This document shows, one piece after another, positions 1 through 8,138 of a stretch of 15,880 nucleotides of DNA. The notes under the pieces are model-generated. The model had not been told where the DNA came from. It was given only the letters and a program-made list of their open reading frames with translations, and made no database searches. A program made the position numbers and the translations under genes. How positions within the stretch are numbered: the stretch's first letter is position 1; every line of letters begins with the position of its first letter. Location: assembly GCA_002368685.1 (NCBI GenBank), contig DFEN01000039.1:938-16817 (forward strand), given 5' to 3'. Source of the DNA: Lachnospiraceae bacterium UBA3801 (GTDB taxonomy: Bacteria; Bacillota; Clostridia; Lachnospirales; Lachnospiraceae).

Positions 1-2210
1 AGGTAGATAATCCAAAACCTGAGGAACAGCCTAAGGTTGAAACCACAAAAGCTGAAGAAGAGCCTAATGGTGAGAACTTCATTAATGAAGAAGAAATAAA
101 TAATATGGAGTATAATGAGCTCCATCGCCAGGCAGATTATGATAAGGTTATAAGAGATTATTTTGTCTTCAATGCTGCGCAGATAATGACTGATATGAAG
201 CCAACTGGTATATTTGGAGATACGGATATTACACTCGATCAGCGTAGATTAGCTCTGGATGATCCGGATGATTATTCTGATATAAATCTGGCTTTTGATC
301 GAGGTGGTTATCATCCTGGATATGGCAAAATGGTTACGCCTAATGCAAGACAGACTGATACAAATATTCACGAGGTTTTAGATAGAGATGCCTATAATAG
401 ATTAAAGGCAAATGTTAAGTCCTCAGTAGATGATTTTGAAGATGTTCTAATTAATAAGAGGAATAATCATGAGATAAATGACGAAGAATATGAGTATTAT
501 CATAACGCTGTCACCGCTCCAATGAATCGAATACTTCGAGGCTACCATAATCAGTATATCAATACTAGAATGCCACTAGCTGGAGTGTTTGAAGCACCAC
601 TCGCATATATTAATACTCAGCTTCAGGGAGAAAAACGTTTAGGTGATAGGATTATTAAATCTCGAGAGATGTATCCTATATATGATTTACGTAATAATAG
701 TGAGAAGCTTATAAATACATATGCTAATTATTTAGAGGATAAGGATAAAAGTAAGCTTACTCCTGATAAAGAGGAGCTATACCGTAAGAGTATCTATAGT
801 CAGACTGTCAGACTTCTCAATATGCTTGATATAATGGATAATTCAATCTATGATCCAGTTATCTCACCGACTCTGAGGACCCTTAATTTTATTGATACGT
901 CTAATAATCCTCAGGATTTAGGAACTCTGGAGCCACGAGGTCTGGGAGGTGTTAAGGCATGTCTCAAGGGTATGAAGGTAGGACTGGAAAAAGGTTGGAC
1001 TATGGAGGATATAGGAGTCCTATCTCAGTTCTATATTATGTATGCTGCGCTTACGAAGGACGCTGCCAAGAAGGTACAGCTAGGCAAGAAGGAAGATTTA
1101 TATAGTAGTCCGGAGCAAGAATTAATAGCTGGTAAGATGGCTAGCCTTATTACAGAAATCGAGAAAACTACGCTTACAGATTATGACCGTAATAGATTCA
1201 TGAATCAAATGAAATCTATTGCTATGCAGTGTCAGGAGAATCAATTACTAGGATATGAAAGTAAGTATTTCAAGGATTTATGTATTACATTTAAGGATAG
1301 AGATAAGCTTATAGCTCAGGAGAAGGAGTCTGCAATATCACCTATGGTTCCAGCAGAGGTGGTTAATGAGACAAATCCTATGGATGTAATGGCTCTTGCC
1401 ATCTGTGACTTCAACTCATCCAAGTCTATATTCTTCTTCGGAAGTGAGACAGCAGAGCATAAGAATTTACGTGAAGCCTTAGACAGATTACGTAGTTCAT
1501 ATAGTAAGATGAATGATCTGGCTGGCGAACAATTGGAAACAATTGAATTCGAGAATTATTTCAATAGCCTGGATGAAACAATATATTACTCTAAGCAGTA
1601 CCAGTCTGAGAAGAGCAGAAGACCATCTACAGAAGGTGGTAAGGACAGACTTCGTGGAGCTCAAGCTATAGAGCAGTATTCCAGAGAATTAATGAATACT
1701 CTCGTAACGAGATATAATCTGGAGCATCCAAACGATAAGAAGACTGTAGAAAAGTTCCGTCTTAAGATTGCAGAGAATAGAAAGATAAGGGCTGAGAGTA
1801 ATATATCTACAATGACTGCTATTCCAAGAGATGCAGCTGGTAAAGCGAAGCTTATGGATCAGGCTGCTGATATTATGATATTTAAGCTTGCTAATTCTAA
1901 CAGTCCTGCCTCTATTAAGGCATTTAACAATATGGGCTTCAATAATCTTAAGAACGAGATCAAGAATAGTTCGGAATTTAAGTCTATTATGAAGAGTTAT
2001 CTGTCCGATAGGACTATAACTCCGGAGAGACTTAAGCTGGAGCTAAGCGGAGATGCTGCTATAAACCGCATGAGAAATATGAGTCGCAAGATGACTCAGG
2101 AAAGTGATAAGCTGTCGGCTAAAACTAATAGATCAATGGAGGATTTCAAGAGACGAGGCGGCATCAAGGATAAGCCAGCTAATCATCCGGCAGGTATGAA
2201 CAAGAAATAA
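1..2210 (+). CDS. Large helical protein of unknown function, 5'-partial
   Basis: I do not recognise this family. The reading frame has no stop from base 3 onward, so the gene starts left of the window. The ATG at 105 is only an internal methionine with no good ribosome binding site. The first visible residues form an acidic, proline-containing linker (PKPEEQPKVETTKAEEEPNG), which suggests another domain upstream. The following ~700 residues are charged, predicted mostly helical, and have no obvious transmembrane segment. A segment about 438-530 residues after the methionine at 105 contains FFFGS, then an amphipathic helix, then a K/R-rich GGKDRLRGAQA stretch. I have the impression that similar charged helical modules occur in large Lachnospiraceae hypothetical proteins, but cannot verify it. 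The C-terminus is basic (KRRGGIKDKPANHPAGMNKK). Only 4 nt separate it from the metalloprotease gene, so they are probably co-transcribed. Function unknown; confidence is for the ORF being real and partial. Confidence 0.85.
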   Translation, partial: VDNPKPEEQPKVETTKAEEEPNGENFINEEEINNMEYNELHRQADYDKVIRDYFVFNAAQIMTDMKPTGIFGDTDITLDQRRLALDDPDDYSDINLAFDRGGYHPGYGKMVTPNARQTDTNIHEVLDRDAYNRLKANVKSSVDDFEDVLINKRNNHEINDEEYEYYHNAVTAPMNRILRGYHNQYINTRMPLAGVFEAPLAYINTQLQGEKRLGDRIIKSREMYPIYDLRNNSEKLINTYANYLEDKDKSKLTPDKEELYRKSIYSQTVRLLNMLDIMDNSIYDPVISPTLRTLNFIDTSNNPQDLGTLEPRGLGGVKACLKGMKVGLEKGWTMEDIGVLSQFYIMYAALTKDAAKKVQLGKKEDLYSSPEQELIAGKMASLITEIEKTTLTDYDRNRFMNQMKSIAMQCQENQLLGYESKYFKDLCITFKDRDKLIAQEKESAISPMVPAEVVNETNPMDVMALAICDFNSSKSIFFFGSETAEHKNLREALDRLRSSYSKMNDLAGEQLETIEFENYFNSLDETIYYSKQYQSEKSRRPSTEGGKDRLRGAQAIEQYSRELMNTLVTRYNLEHPNDKKTVEKFRLKIAENRKIRAESNISTMTAIPRDAAGKAKLMDQAADIMIFKLANSNSPASIKAFNNMGFNNLKNEIKNSSEFKSIMKSYLSDRTITPERLKLELSGDAAINRMRNMSRKMTQESDKLSAKTNRSMEDFKRRGGIKDKPANHPAGMNKK

Positions 2211-2214
2211 GATT

Positions 2215-2835
2215 ATGGATAAGATCAAGGAAATACTATCAACAATAGTTGATTATTACAACAAAATACACGATATTCCAGTGCTATATGCTCTTATTAT
2301 TGCAGTTCTGCTCCCATTTGTTATAATAGCAGTTGGATATTTTATTGAGCTAATTCAAGAATCGCTGATTTTGGGGCTGAGCATGATGCTTGCCCCAAAA
2401 GCGGCGACTGCTATAGTTAATTATGCATTTTTCCCAGGTGTTATGATACATGAGATGGCGCACGCATTTCTAGCGGTTATTACGGGAGCCGAGATTACAG
2501 AGGTTGCACTATTCAAGCATGTAGATGATTCGCTGGGACATGTTAATTTCAGGAACCGGGGTAATATAGTTCTGGTTGCCCTTCAGAATATATTTACTTC
2601 GTCGGCGCCTATGTTTGTGGGAGCTGTCGTGGTATATGGATGCTTCTATTGGATTCATATTCTGGGTTCAGGTATGCTATGGCTCAAAATTATCCTAGGC
2701 TATGTGGGAGTATCGATGTTCTTCCACATGACTATGAGTAAGGCTGACATCAAGGTGTATATGAAGGGTATACCACTATTTATAGTTATTCTATTTATTG
2801 TGGCATTACCACTTAGACTATTTGGTGTTATTTAG
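2215..2835 (+). CDS. Integral-membrane M50-like (site-2-protease type) zinc metalloprotease
   Basis: A small polytopic membrane protein (206 aa) with the zinc-protease signature HEMAH at residues 79-83, inside the hydrophobic run FFPGVMIHEMAHAFLAVITG, as in M50 intramembrane proteases. H79 and H83 would bind zinc and E80 would be the catalytic base. The later stretch MTMSKADIK with D178 fits the conserved S-x-x-D third-ligand motif of small M50/DUF3267-like proteins. Hydrophobic segments are at about 22-45, 50-66, 72-92, 120-150, 155-172 and 186-203. There is no PDZ domain, so it is shorter than RseP/SpoIVFB-type enzymes. It lies 4 nt after the unknown large gene and 24 nt before the membrane-anchored lysozyme, suggesting a joint job at the membrane; its substrate is unknown. 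Family-level call is good; physiological role is inference. Confidence 0.8.
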   Translation: MDKIKEILSTIVDYYNKIHDIPVLYALIIAVLLPFVIIAVGYFIELIQESLILGLSMMLAPKAATAIVNYAFFPGVMIHEMAHAFLAVITGAEITEVALFKHVDDSLGHVNFRNRGNIVLVALQNIFTSSAPMFVGAVVVYGCFYWIHILGSGMLWLKIILGYVGVSMFFHMTMSKADIKVYMKGIPLFIVILFIVALPLRLFGVI

Positions 2836-2859
2836 GCTATGAAGGGAGATATTACTTAG

Positions 2860-4203
2860 ATGAGTGATTCGTCAGGTAAGAAGTCCAGCGGAAACAAGAA
2901 TTCTAATAGCTCGAGTGACGAGATAAGAGAAGCTAGACGTAAAAAACAGCTTGAGAGAGCTAAGAAGAGTTACGAGAGACGTGTTGCTGAAATCGATAAG
3001 GCAGACAAGCGTAGGGATAGATTCCTCGAGACAAATGATGAGAGACTGGAGAAGATTCGTGCCAGAGATGACGAGCTGCTGCAGAAAAAGCGCGAGAAGC
3101 GTGATGCTCGTATCAGTCAGAACAGAGATAGAATTCAGAAGCGTTATGTAGAGGGTAATTCTGAGAGGCAGAAGAAATTCGATGCTGCTACTAAGAGGAC
3201 AGATGAATTTATCGCGAAGCAGCGTGATAAACAGAATGCTAAGATCGATAAGCATAGACAGGAAATCAGGAGAAAGAGAGCTGAGAATGATAAGAAGTCT
3301 CGTGATATGCGTGAAGAGGCTCTTATTAGAGAGAAGAATCGTCTTAAGAGGATAGAAGAGGATAAGGACGGAAGCTTCGAGCTCCGAAGATTTAAGGCTA
3401 TTATCATTATTGGTATAGCCCTTTTTGCTGTTTTAATTATAACAGAGATTGTGCTGCCGGGAACATTTCTCAAGAAACACGAGGTTATAGATGATACTCC
3501 GATTGAGGAGAAGGTGTCTATACTTCCTTCCAAGGAATACAAGGATTTAGGGGATATGTCAGAGGATCAAATGCTCTATAATCTACTCATGGAGCATTTC
3601 GATGAGAATGAGACTGCTGTTCTGGGAGTAATGTGCAATCTGAAGGCAGAGTCGAAATTTCAGGCTTCTAATCTGGAGGATTATAATAATAATCTGTGGG
3701 GCCTGGAGGACGATGAATATACTGAGAAGGTCAACCGTAAGACCATAGAGAAGAAGGATTTCCTGGAGTCCAGAGTGAAGAATTCGACGAATGGTTTCTA
3801 TAATGATACTAATCAGTGGGTTAATAAGGATGGAGGCTACGGCTATGGTCAGTTCACTTCCTATGATAAGAAGGATGACCTGTACGAATATGCAGAGACA
3901 TGGTTTGGTCCAGGGGGTCCGGGTGAGGATTATAAGTTCAATATCGGTGATCCGGAAATGCAGGCGAATTATGTAGTACATCTATTAGAGTCAGATGAAT
4001 ATAAGAGTCTGGATTCACAGATTCGAAATGCTGATAAGGTAGTGGACGCATGCTTCCTGTGGCTTAAGTATTATGAGATACCATATGACCCTTATAATGA
4101 TAATTATTTTACATTGGCATTTGACAGGGCGGAGCCGGCTGACGAGATTCATGCGCAGTGTGCACCTAACTACAAATCTCAGAAGGATAAGGGGGAGGAG
4201 TAA
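2860..4203 (+). CDS. Membrane-anchored protein: charged coiled coil, one TM helix, phage-tail-type lysozyme domain
   Basis: The protein (447 aa) has three parts. Residues 1-177 are a very hydrophilic K/R/E/D-rich coiled coil with an internal ~44-residue repeat (compare R69-DDELL with R113-TDEFI). Residues ~178-202 form a single transmembrane helix (IIIIGIALFAVLIITEIVLP). Residues ~230-435 resemble the phage tail lysozyme family: the helix ending NLKAESKF has E264 as the likely catalytic acid, followed by NNLWGLED, a GYGYGQF glycoside-hydrolase-like motif (residues ~327-332) and a helix with MQANYVVHLLES. By the positive-inside rule the coiled coil is cytoplasmic and the lysozyme faces the wall. 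The likely role is local peptidoglycan cleavage linked to a cytoplasmic partner. It is preceded by a GAAGGGAG ribosome binding site (2841-2848), and its TAA overlaps the next ATG. Domain call is by motif memory, not by search. Confidence 0.75.
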   Translation: MSDSSGKKSSGNKNSNSSSDEIREARRKKQLERAKKSYERRVAEIDKADKRRDRFLETNDERLEKIRARDDELLQKKREKRDARISQNRDRIQKRYVEGNSERQKKFDAATKRTDEFIAKQRDKQNAKIDKHRQEIRRKRAENDKKSRDMREEALIREKNRLKRIEEDKDGSFELRRFKAIIIIGIALFAVLIITEIVLPGTFLKKHEVIDDTPIEEKVSILPSKEYKDLGDMSEDQMLYNLLMEHFDENETAVLGVMCNLKAESKFQASNLEDYNNNLWGLEDDEYTEKVNRKTIEKKDFLESRVKNSTNGFYNDTNQWVNKDGGYGYGQFTSYDKKDDLYEYAETWFGPGGPGEDYKFNIGDPEMQANYVVHLLESDEYKSLDSQIRNADKVVDACFLWLKYYEIPYDPYNDNYFTLAFDRAEPADEIHAQCAPNYKSQKDKGEE

Positions 4204-5705
4204 TGAAGTCGAAGAAGTATTTAATAATTATTCTATCCCTGATAGTCCTATGTGTTGTAGGAACTGTAGCTAGGCGAATCTATGAAATGGGTCCGAGACT
4301 TGATTCTGTGAGTGCCTTCAACAATAAGAGGGTGACGGTAGGTGTTCCGAAGGGATATATATTTGAGGAGAGAGTGAATGAGCTGCTACCAAATGCAGTC
4401 GTCAAGGTTTTCGAGACCAGAGAGGAGGTCTACAAGGCGCTGGAGAGCGGTGAGATAAATGGCGCAGTAGATGATGAGCCTATTATCAGAGCCAGAATGC
4501 GCGGAGTAGAGAGACTGAACAAAATTGATGGCCTGGTAGAGAGCTCTGATTATTCATTTATATTTCCTATAGATGAGAGAGGTAAGGAGCTGAGGGATCA
4601 ATACACCGAATACGTACAGAAGCTTAAATCTAGTGGCGAGCTGGAGAGTCTGGATAATAAATGGTTCGGAAATGATACTGATAACAAGGTTAGTGAAGAA
4701 TTTTCCGATCTACCAGATACGAATGGTTCTATTACTGTTGCATATAGTGGCAGCGAGGTTCCGTTTGCTTATAAGTCCAGAGATAAGATTGTGGGCTATG
4801 AGATAGATATATTGATTGGATTCTGCAGGGAGTATGGTTATAAGCCTAATATGGTGCAGACTTCATTTAGCCAGGTGCTTGCAGGAGTTTCCGGTAAGAG
4901 ATTCGACGTGGGTATCGGTGCCATCACTATTAGTGATAAGAGGGCCAAGGCCATGTATTTCGGAGAGCCTGATTATAGTGGCGGAATTGCGATATGCACG
5001 ATGCAGCGTGAGGCTGAGAAGCACGGCGGATTCCTGTTCGCTATTAAGGATGACTTCCATGATGCATTTGTGGAAGGAAATAGACTTAGGATATTCGCTG
5101 GCGGTATAATTGCAACACTGCTTATGGTGCTGGCTGCGGTGCTTGCTGGTACGCCGATGGGTGTGATTATATTCCTGCTGAGTCAGAGAGGTAATCTGCT
5201 GGTAAGAGGACTATCGACACTGCTGGCCTGGCTGATTCATGGTATACCTGCGATTATGATAATTATGTCGCTGTATTATTCATACTATGAGAATGTATAC
5301 TTCGGTGGCTTCGTAGCGGCAGCTATTGGATTTGCATTTGTATTTGGTGAAGAGGTCTATAGGCTGATTCGCAGAAATGCTATGAAGATTGGTGACGGCG
5401 AATTCGTGAGAGATCTACGCGTGGATAACATCACGCCTAGTGAGTTCTTCCAGTATCTAACTATTAAATCTGGTGAGGATGTAGTGGAGGACTACCGGGA
5501 GGCTATTATTCGTCTGGTGAAGATGACATCGGTTGTGGGATATATCTCAGTTCAGGATATGACGAAGGTATTTAATAGTATTAGAACAGAGAGCCTCGAA
5601 ACAGCGATGCCACTGTTCGTTACGACGGTTACTTACTTCCTGATAATAGCGCTTATATCGAGGATATTTAGATATAGAGGTAGGAAAGAGAAGGAAGAAG
5701 AGTAG
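4203..5705 (+). CDS. Amino-acid ABC transporter protein: lobe-swapped solute-binding domain fused to permease
   Basis: A 500-residue fusion of a polar-amino-acid binding protein (SBP_bac_3 family) and a HisM/GlnP-type permease. Residues 6-24 are a signal anchor. Residues ~38-156 match the part that is normally second in such binding proteins (VTVGVPKGY, LLPNAVV, ALESGEINGAVDDEP, LKSSGELESLDNKWFG). Residues ~175-265 match the part that is normally first (ITVAYSGSEVPFAYKS, IVGYEIDILIGFCREYG, FDVGIGAITISDKR, YFGEPDYSGG). The permease has membrane segments at ~297-326, 334-360, 366-384 and 470-488 and the typical VKMTSVVGYISVQDMTK stretch. The EAA loop (around GDGEFVRDLRVDNITPSEFF) is poorly conserved. 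No ATPase gene follows; the operon terminates 65 nt later, so the ATP-hydrolysing partner would be encoded elsewhere. It starts on the last base of the preceding stop codon, with GGGGGAGGAG just upstream. Confidence 0.85.
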   Translation: MKSKKYLIIILSLIVLCVVGTVARRIYEMGPRLDSVSAFNNKRVTVGVPKGYIFEERVNELLPNAVVKVFETREEVYKALESGEINGAVDDEPIIRARMRGVERLNKIDGLVESSDYSFIFPIDERGKELRDQYTEYVQKLKSSGELESLDNKWFGNDTDNKVSEEFSDLPDTNGSITVAYSGSEVPFAYKSRDKIVGYEIDILIGFCREYGYKPNMVQTSFSQVLAGVSGKRFDVGIGAITISDKRAKAMYFGEPDYSGGIAICTMQREAEKHGGFLFAIKDDFHDAFVEGNRLRIFAGGIIATLLMVLAAVLAGTPMGVIIFLLSQRGNLLVRGLSTLLAWLIHGIPAIMIIMSLYYSYYENVYFGGFVAAAIGFAFVFGEEVYRLIRRNAMKIGDGEFVRDLRVDNITPSEFFQYLTIKSGEDVVEDYREAIIRLVKMTSVVGYISVQDMTKVFNSIRTESLETAMPLFVTTVTYFLIIALISRIFRYRGRKEKEEE

Positions 5706-5739
5706 AAAGTGGCAAAACAACAAAATCGTGTGTTTCTCT

Positions 5740-5768
5740 TTGCACCTTTCTACTATATATGGTAAAAT
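5740..5768 (+). promoter_or_regulatory. Promoter of the parC-parE operon
   Basis: TTGCAC at 5740-5745, a 17-nt spacer and TAAAAT at 5763-5768 give a very good sigma-A-type promoter. The predicted start point, about 5775, lies inside the 5' arm of the terminator hairpin at 5771-5795. Confidence 0.65.
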
Positions 5769-5770
5769 AT

Positions 5771-5800
5771 GAACCGACTGGACTCCAGTCGGTTCTTTTA
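5771..5800 (+). terminator. Rho-independent terminator of the upstream operon
   Basis: A perfect 10-bp stem (GAACCGACTG / CAGTCGGTTC) with loop GACTC is followed by TTTTATAA. It ends the four-gene operon 65 nt after its last stop codon. Because the parC promoter fires within the stem, transcripts from that promoter would carry only part of the hairpin and should escape it. Confidence 0.85.
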
Positions 5801-5853
5801 TAATGTCATTCTCAGGGCTACGCCTGATGAATCTTAAAAGCGAGGAAATATAA

Positions 5854-8121
5854 ATGGAACAGATCAAAACTATTGATTATGAAGAGGAAATGGGGCAGGA
5901 CTATGTAGACTACGCCATGTCCGTTATTACTGAGAGAGCTCTTCCAGATGTTAAGGATGGTCTTAAGCCGGTACAGAGAAGAGTAATCTACTCTTTATCA
6001 GAGCTGACCAGGTCCGACAGCCCACATCGTAAGTGTGCCCGTATTGTCGGCGATACCATGGGTAAATATCACCCTCATGGTGACAGCTCCATATATGAAT
6101 GTCTGGTTAATCTGGCACAGAACTGGAAGCTGCCTATTCCGCTGGTTGATCCTCATGGAAACTTTGGTGATGTATCAGGTTCAGGAGCTGCTGCCATGCG
6201 TTATACTGAGGCACGTATATCTCAGTATGCAGAGGAAGGGTTGAAGGATCTTAAGTACTGTGAATTTATGCCAAACTTTGATGGTACAGAGCAGGAGCCC
6301 GTACATATACCATTTCTCGTTCCTAACATGCTGACCTCTGGAGCAACTGGTATCGCAGTTGGTATGGCTACAAATATTCCTACTCACAATCTTGAAGAGG
6401 TTGCGGATGCAGAGATAGCATATCTCCAGAATCCTAAGATTACTACAGAGGAGCTTCTGGAATATGTGAAGGGACCGGATTTTGCTACAGGTGGAATTAT
6501 CAATATAGATAGAGAGTCTCTGATTCAGATATATGAGACTGGACTTGGAAAGCTGAGAGTCAGAGGTAAGGTTGAAATCCGTGACGCGGGTCGTGGCCGT
6601 AAGTCTATCTGTGTTACTGAGCTTCCTTATACGATGATCGGTTCTACTGAGAAGTTCCTGAACACGGTTGCTGACCTTGTTCGTCAGGGCAAGCTTCCTG
6701 CAGTAGTGGATATCGCTGATAGAGGTGATAAGGACGGTGAATGCCTGGCTATAGATGTTAAGAAGGGTACTACGGATGAAGAGATAGAGAAGATACTGAA
6801 TATTTTATATAAGAAGGCTGGCCTTGAGGATACTTACAGTGTAAATATGAATTGTATCTATAACAAGAAGCCTGAGGTTATGGGACTTCGCCGTATACTT
6901 GAGACATATACTGAGTATAAGTGGGAGGTTTACACTGCTAAGTATGAGAGACTTCTTGCTGATCAGAGAGATGTTCGTGAAGTAAAGAGTGGACTTCTGG
7001 AGGCAGTAGATGTTATCGATCTTATTATCGAGATACTTCGTGGTTCTGCTACAACAAAGGAAGCTAAGGAATGTTTGATGTTCGGTAAGACAGATAATAT
7101 CAAGTTCAGATATAAGGGTTCTGTAGCTGATGCGAAGGAGTTACATTTTACTGAGAAGCAGACAGATGCAATCCTGGCCATGAGACTTCAGAAGCTGATA
7201 GGACTTGAGGTTGATGTTCTGAAGAAGGAACTTGAGGATGCTGAGAAGAAGATAGCTAAGTATGAGAAGCTCCTCAAGTCTAATGCAGCTATGAAGAAGC
7301 AGATGATAGCTGATATCGAAGAGCTGAAGAAGAAGTATGCTATTCCTCGTAGATCAGTAATCGAGAATCTGGGAGAGGTTGTTGTTGAGAAGGAGAAGGT
7401 TGTAGCTACAGAAGAGACCATCCTGCTGGACCGATTCTTCTATATCAAGTCAGCACCTAGAAATGTATTTGAGAAGAACCCTGATGTTGTCAGAAAGTTT
7501 GACCTAAATGTTATGTCAACCGATAGAATTGCTATTTTCGATAGTGAGGGAATGGTTCATATCATTAAGGTGTCTGACATTTTAAAGAAGCAGAATAAGA
7601 AGGATAAGAAGTTTAGGATAACTGATAAGGGTATACAGATATTTGAGTTCTGTAACATGAGCCATACAGCGGATGTAGTAGCCATGATGAATGTTTCTGA
7701 GATGAACCCTGCGGGCAATATGGATTCGGAAACGGTTAAGAATCTGGTTGAACAGTGCAGAGGTATGGTTCCGGAGTACAATCTGGTCTTTGTTACTACT
7801 GAAGGTAAGGCGAAGAGGGCGAGTGCGGCGCTGTTCGATACCTCGCGTAAGACCTCTCAGGCGATTAAGTCACCAATAGTTTATGTCGGTTTTGAAGATG
7901 AATATATAGTTGCTGAAACTAATAACGGATATTCCATCAAGGTTAAGACTGAAGAGATTCCGGTTCAAGGTAAGGGCGCTGGAGGAGTTCAGCTGATATC
8001 ACTTAGAAGAGGTGACTATGTAGTATCTGCTGTTTCAGCTGACAACTCTGCAGAGTTTAATGGCATTCAGCTCTCTAACATGAAGGCTGTGAAACGCGGT
8101 GGCAAAGGTAACAAAAAGTAG
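5854..8121 (+). CDS. parC: Type IIA topoisomerase subunit A (topoisomerase IV ParC most likely)
   Basis: The DNA-breaking and rejoining subunit; with the B subunit it would decatenate or relax DNA using ATP. The winged-helix/tower region starts near residue 15 (DYVDYAMSVITERALPDVKD). The quinolone region HPHGDSSIYE has S78 and E82 at the drug-contact positions, unmutated in type. Y117 in AAAMRYTEAR is the catalytic tyrosine that attacks DNA. A coiled-coil segment lies at ~410-495 and a shortened beta-pinwheel C-terminal domain from ~505. At 755 residues it is shorter than typical GyrA, has Glu at the ParC-type position 82, and has no GyrA box at the start of the C-terminal domain. These favour ParC, although KRGGKG occurs at the extreme C-terminus (747-752). 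GAGGA at 5842-5846 is the ribosome binding site. The subunit B gene follows after 17 nt. The GyrA/ParC choice rests on those features only. Confidence 0.85.
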   Translation: MEQIKTIDYEEEMGQDYVDYAMSVITERALPDVKDGLKPVQRRVIYSLSELTRSDSPHRKCARIVGDTMGKYHPHGDSSIYECLVNLAQNWKLPIPLVDPHGNFGDVSGSGAAAMRYTEARISQYAEEGLKDLKYCEFMPNFDGTEQEPVHIPFLVPNMLTSGATGIAVGMATNIPTHNLEEVADAEIAYLQNPKITTEELLEYVKGPDFATGGIINIDRESLIQIYETGLGKLRVRGKVEIRDAGRGRKSICVTELPYTMIGSTEKFLNTVADLVRQGKLPAVVDIADRGDKDGECLAIDVKKGTTDEEIEKILNILYKKAGLEDTYSVNMNCIYNKKPEVMGLRRILETYTEYKWEVYTAKYERLLADQRDVREVKSGLLEAVDVIDLIIEILRGSATTKEAKECLMFGKTDNIKFRYKGSVADAKELHFTEKQTDAILAMRLQKLIGLEVDVLKKELEDAEKKIAKYEKLLKSNAAMKKQMIADIEELKKKYAIPRRSVIENLGEVVVEKEKVVATEETILLDRFFYIKSAPRNVFEKNPDVVRKFDLNVMSTDRIAIFDSEGMVHIIKVSDILKKQNKKDKKFRITDKGIQIFEFCNMSHTADVVAMMNVSEMNPAGNMDSETVKNLVEQCRGMVPEYNLVFVTTEGKAKRASAALFDTSRKTSQAIKSPIVYVGFEDEYIVAETNNGYSIKVKTEEIPVQGKGAGGVQLISLRRGDYVVSAVSADNSAEFNGIQLSNMKAVKRGGKGNKK

Positions 8122-8138
8122 AGGAAGGTTTACATAAT

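Noticed and set aside
105..107. ATG at 105 as the start of the first gene
   Set aside because: The frame is open to the left window edge and the preceding codons encode a plausible acidic linker; there is no good ribosome binding site before 105.
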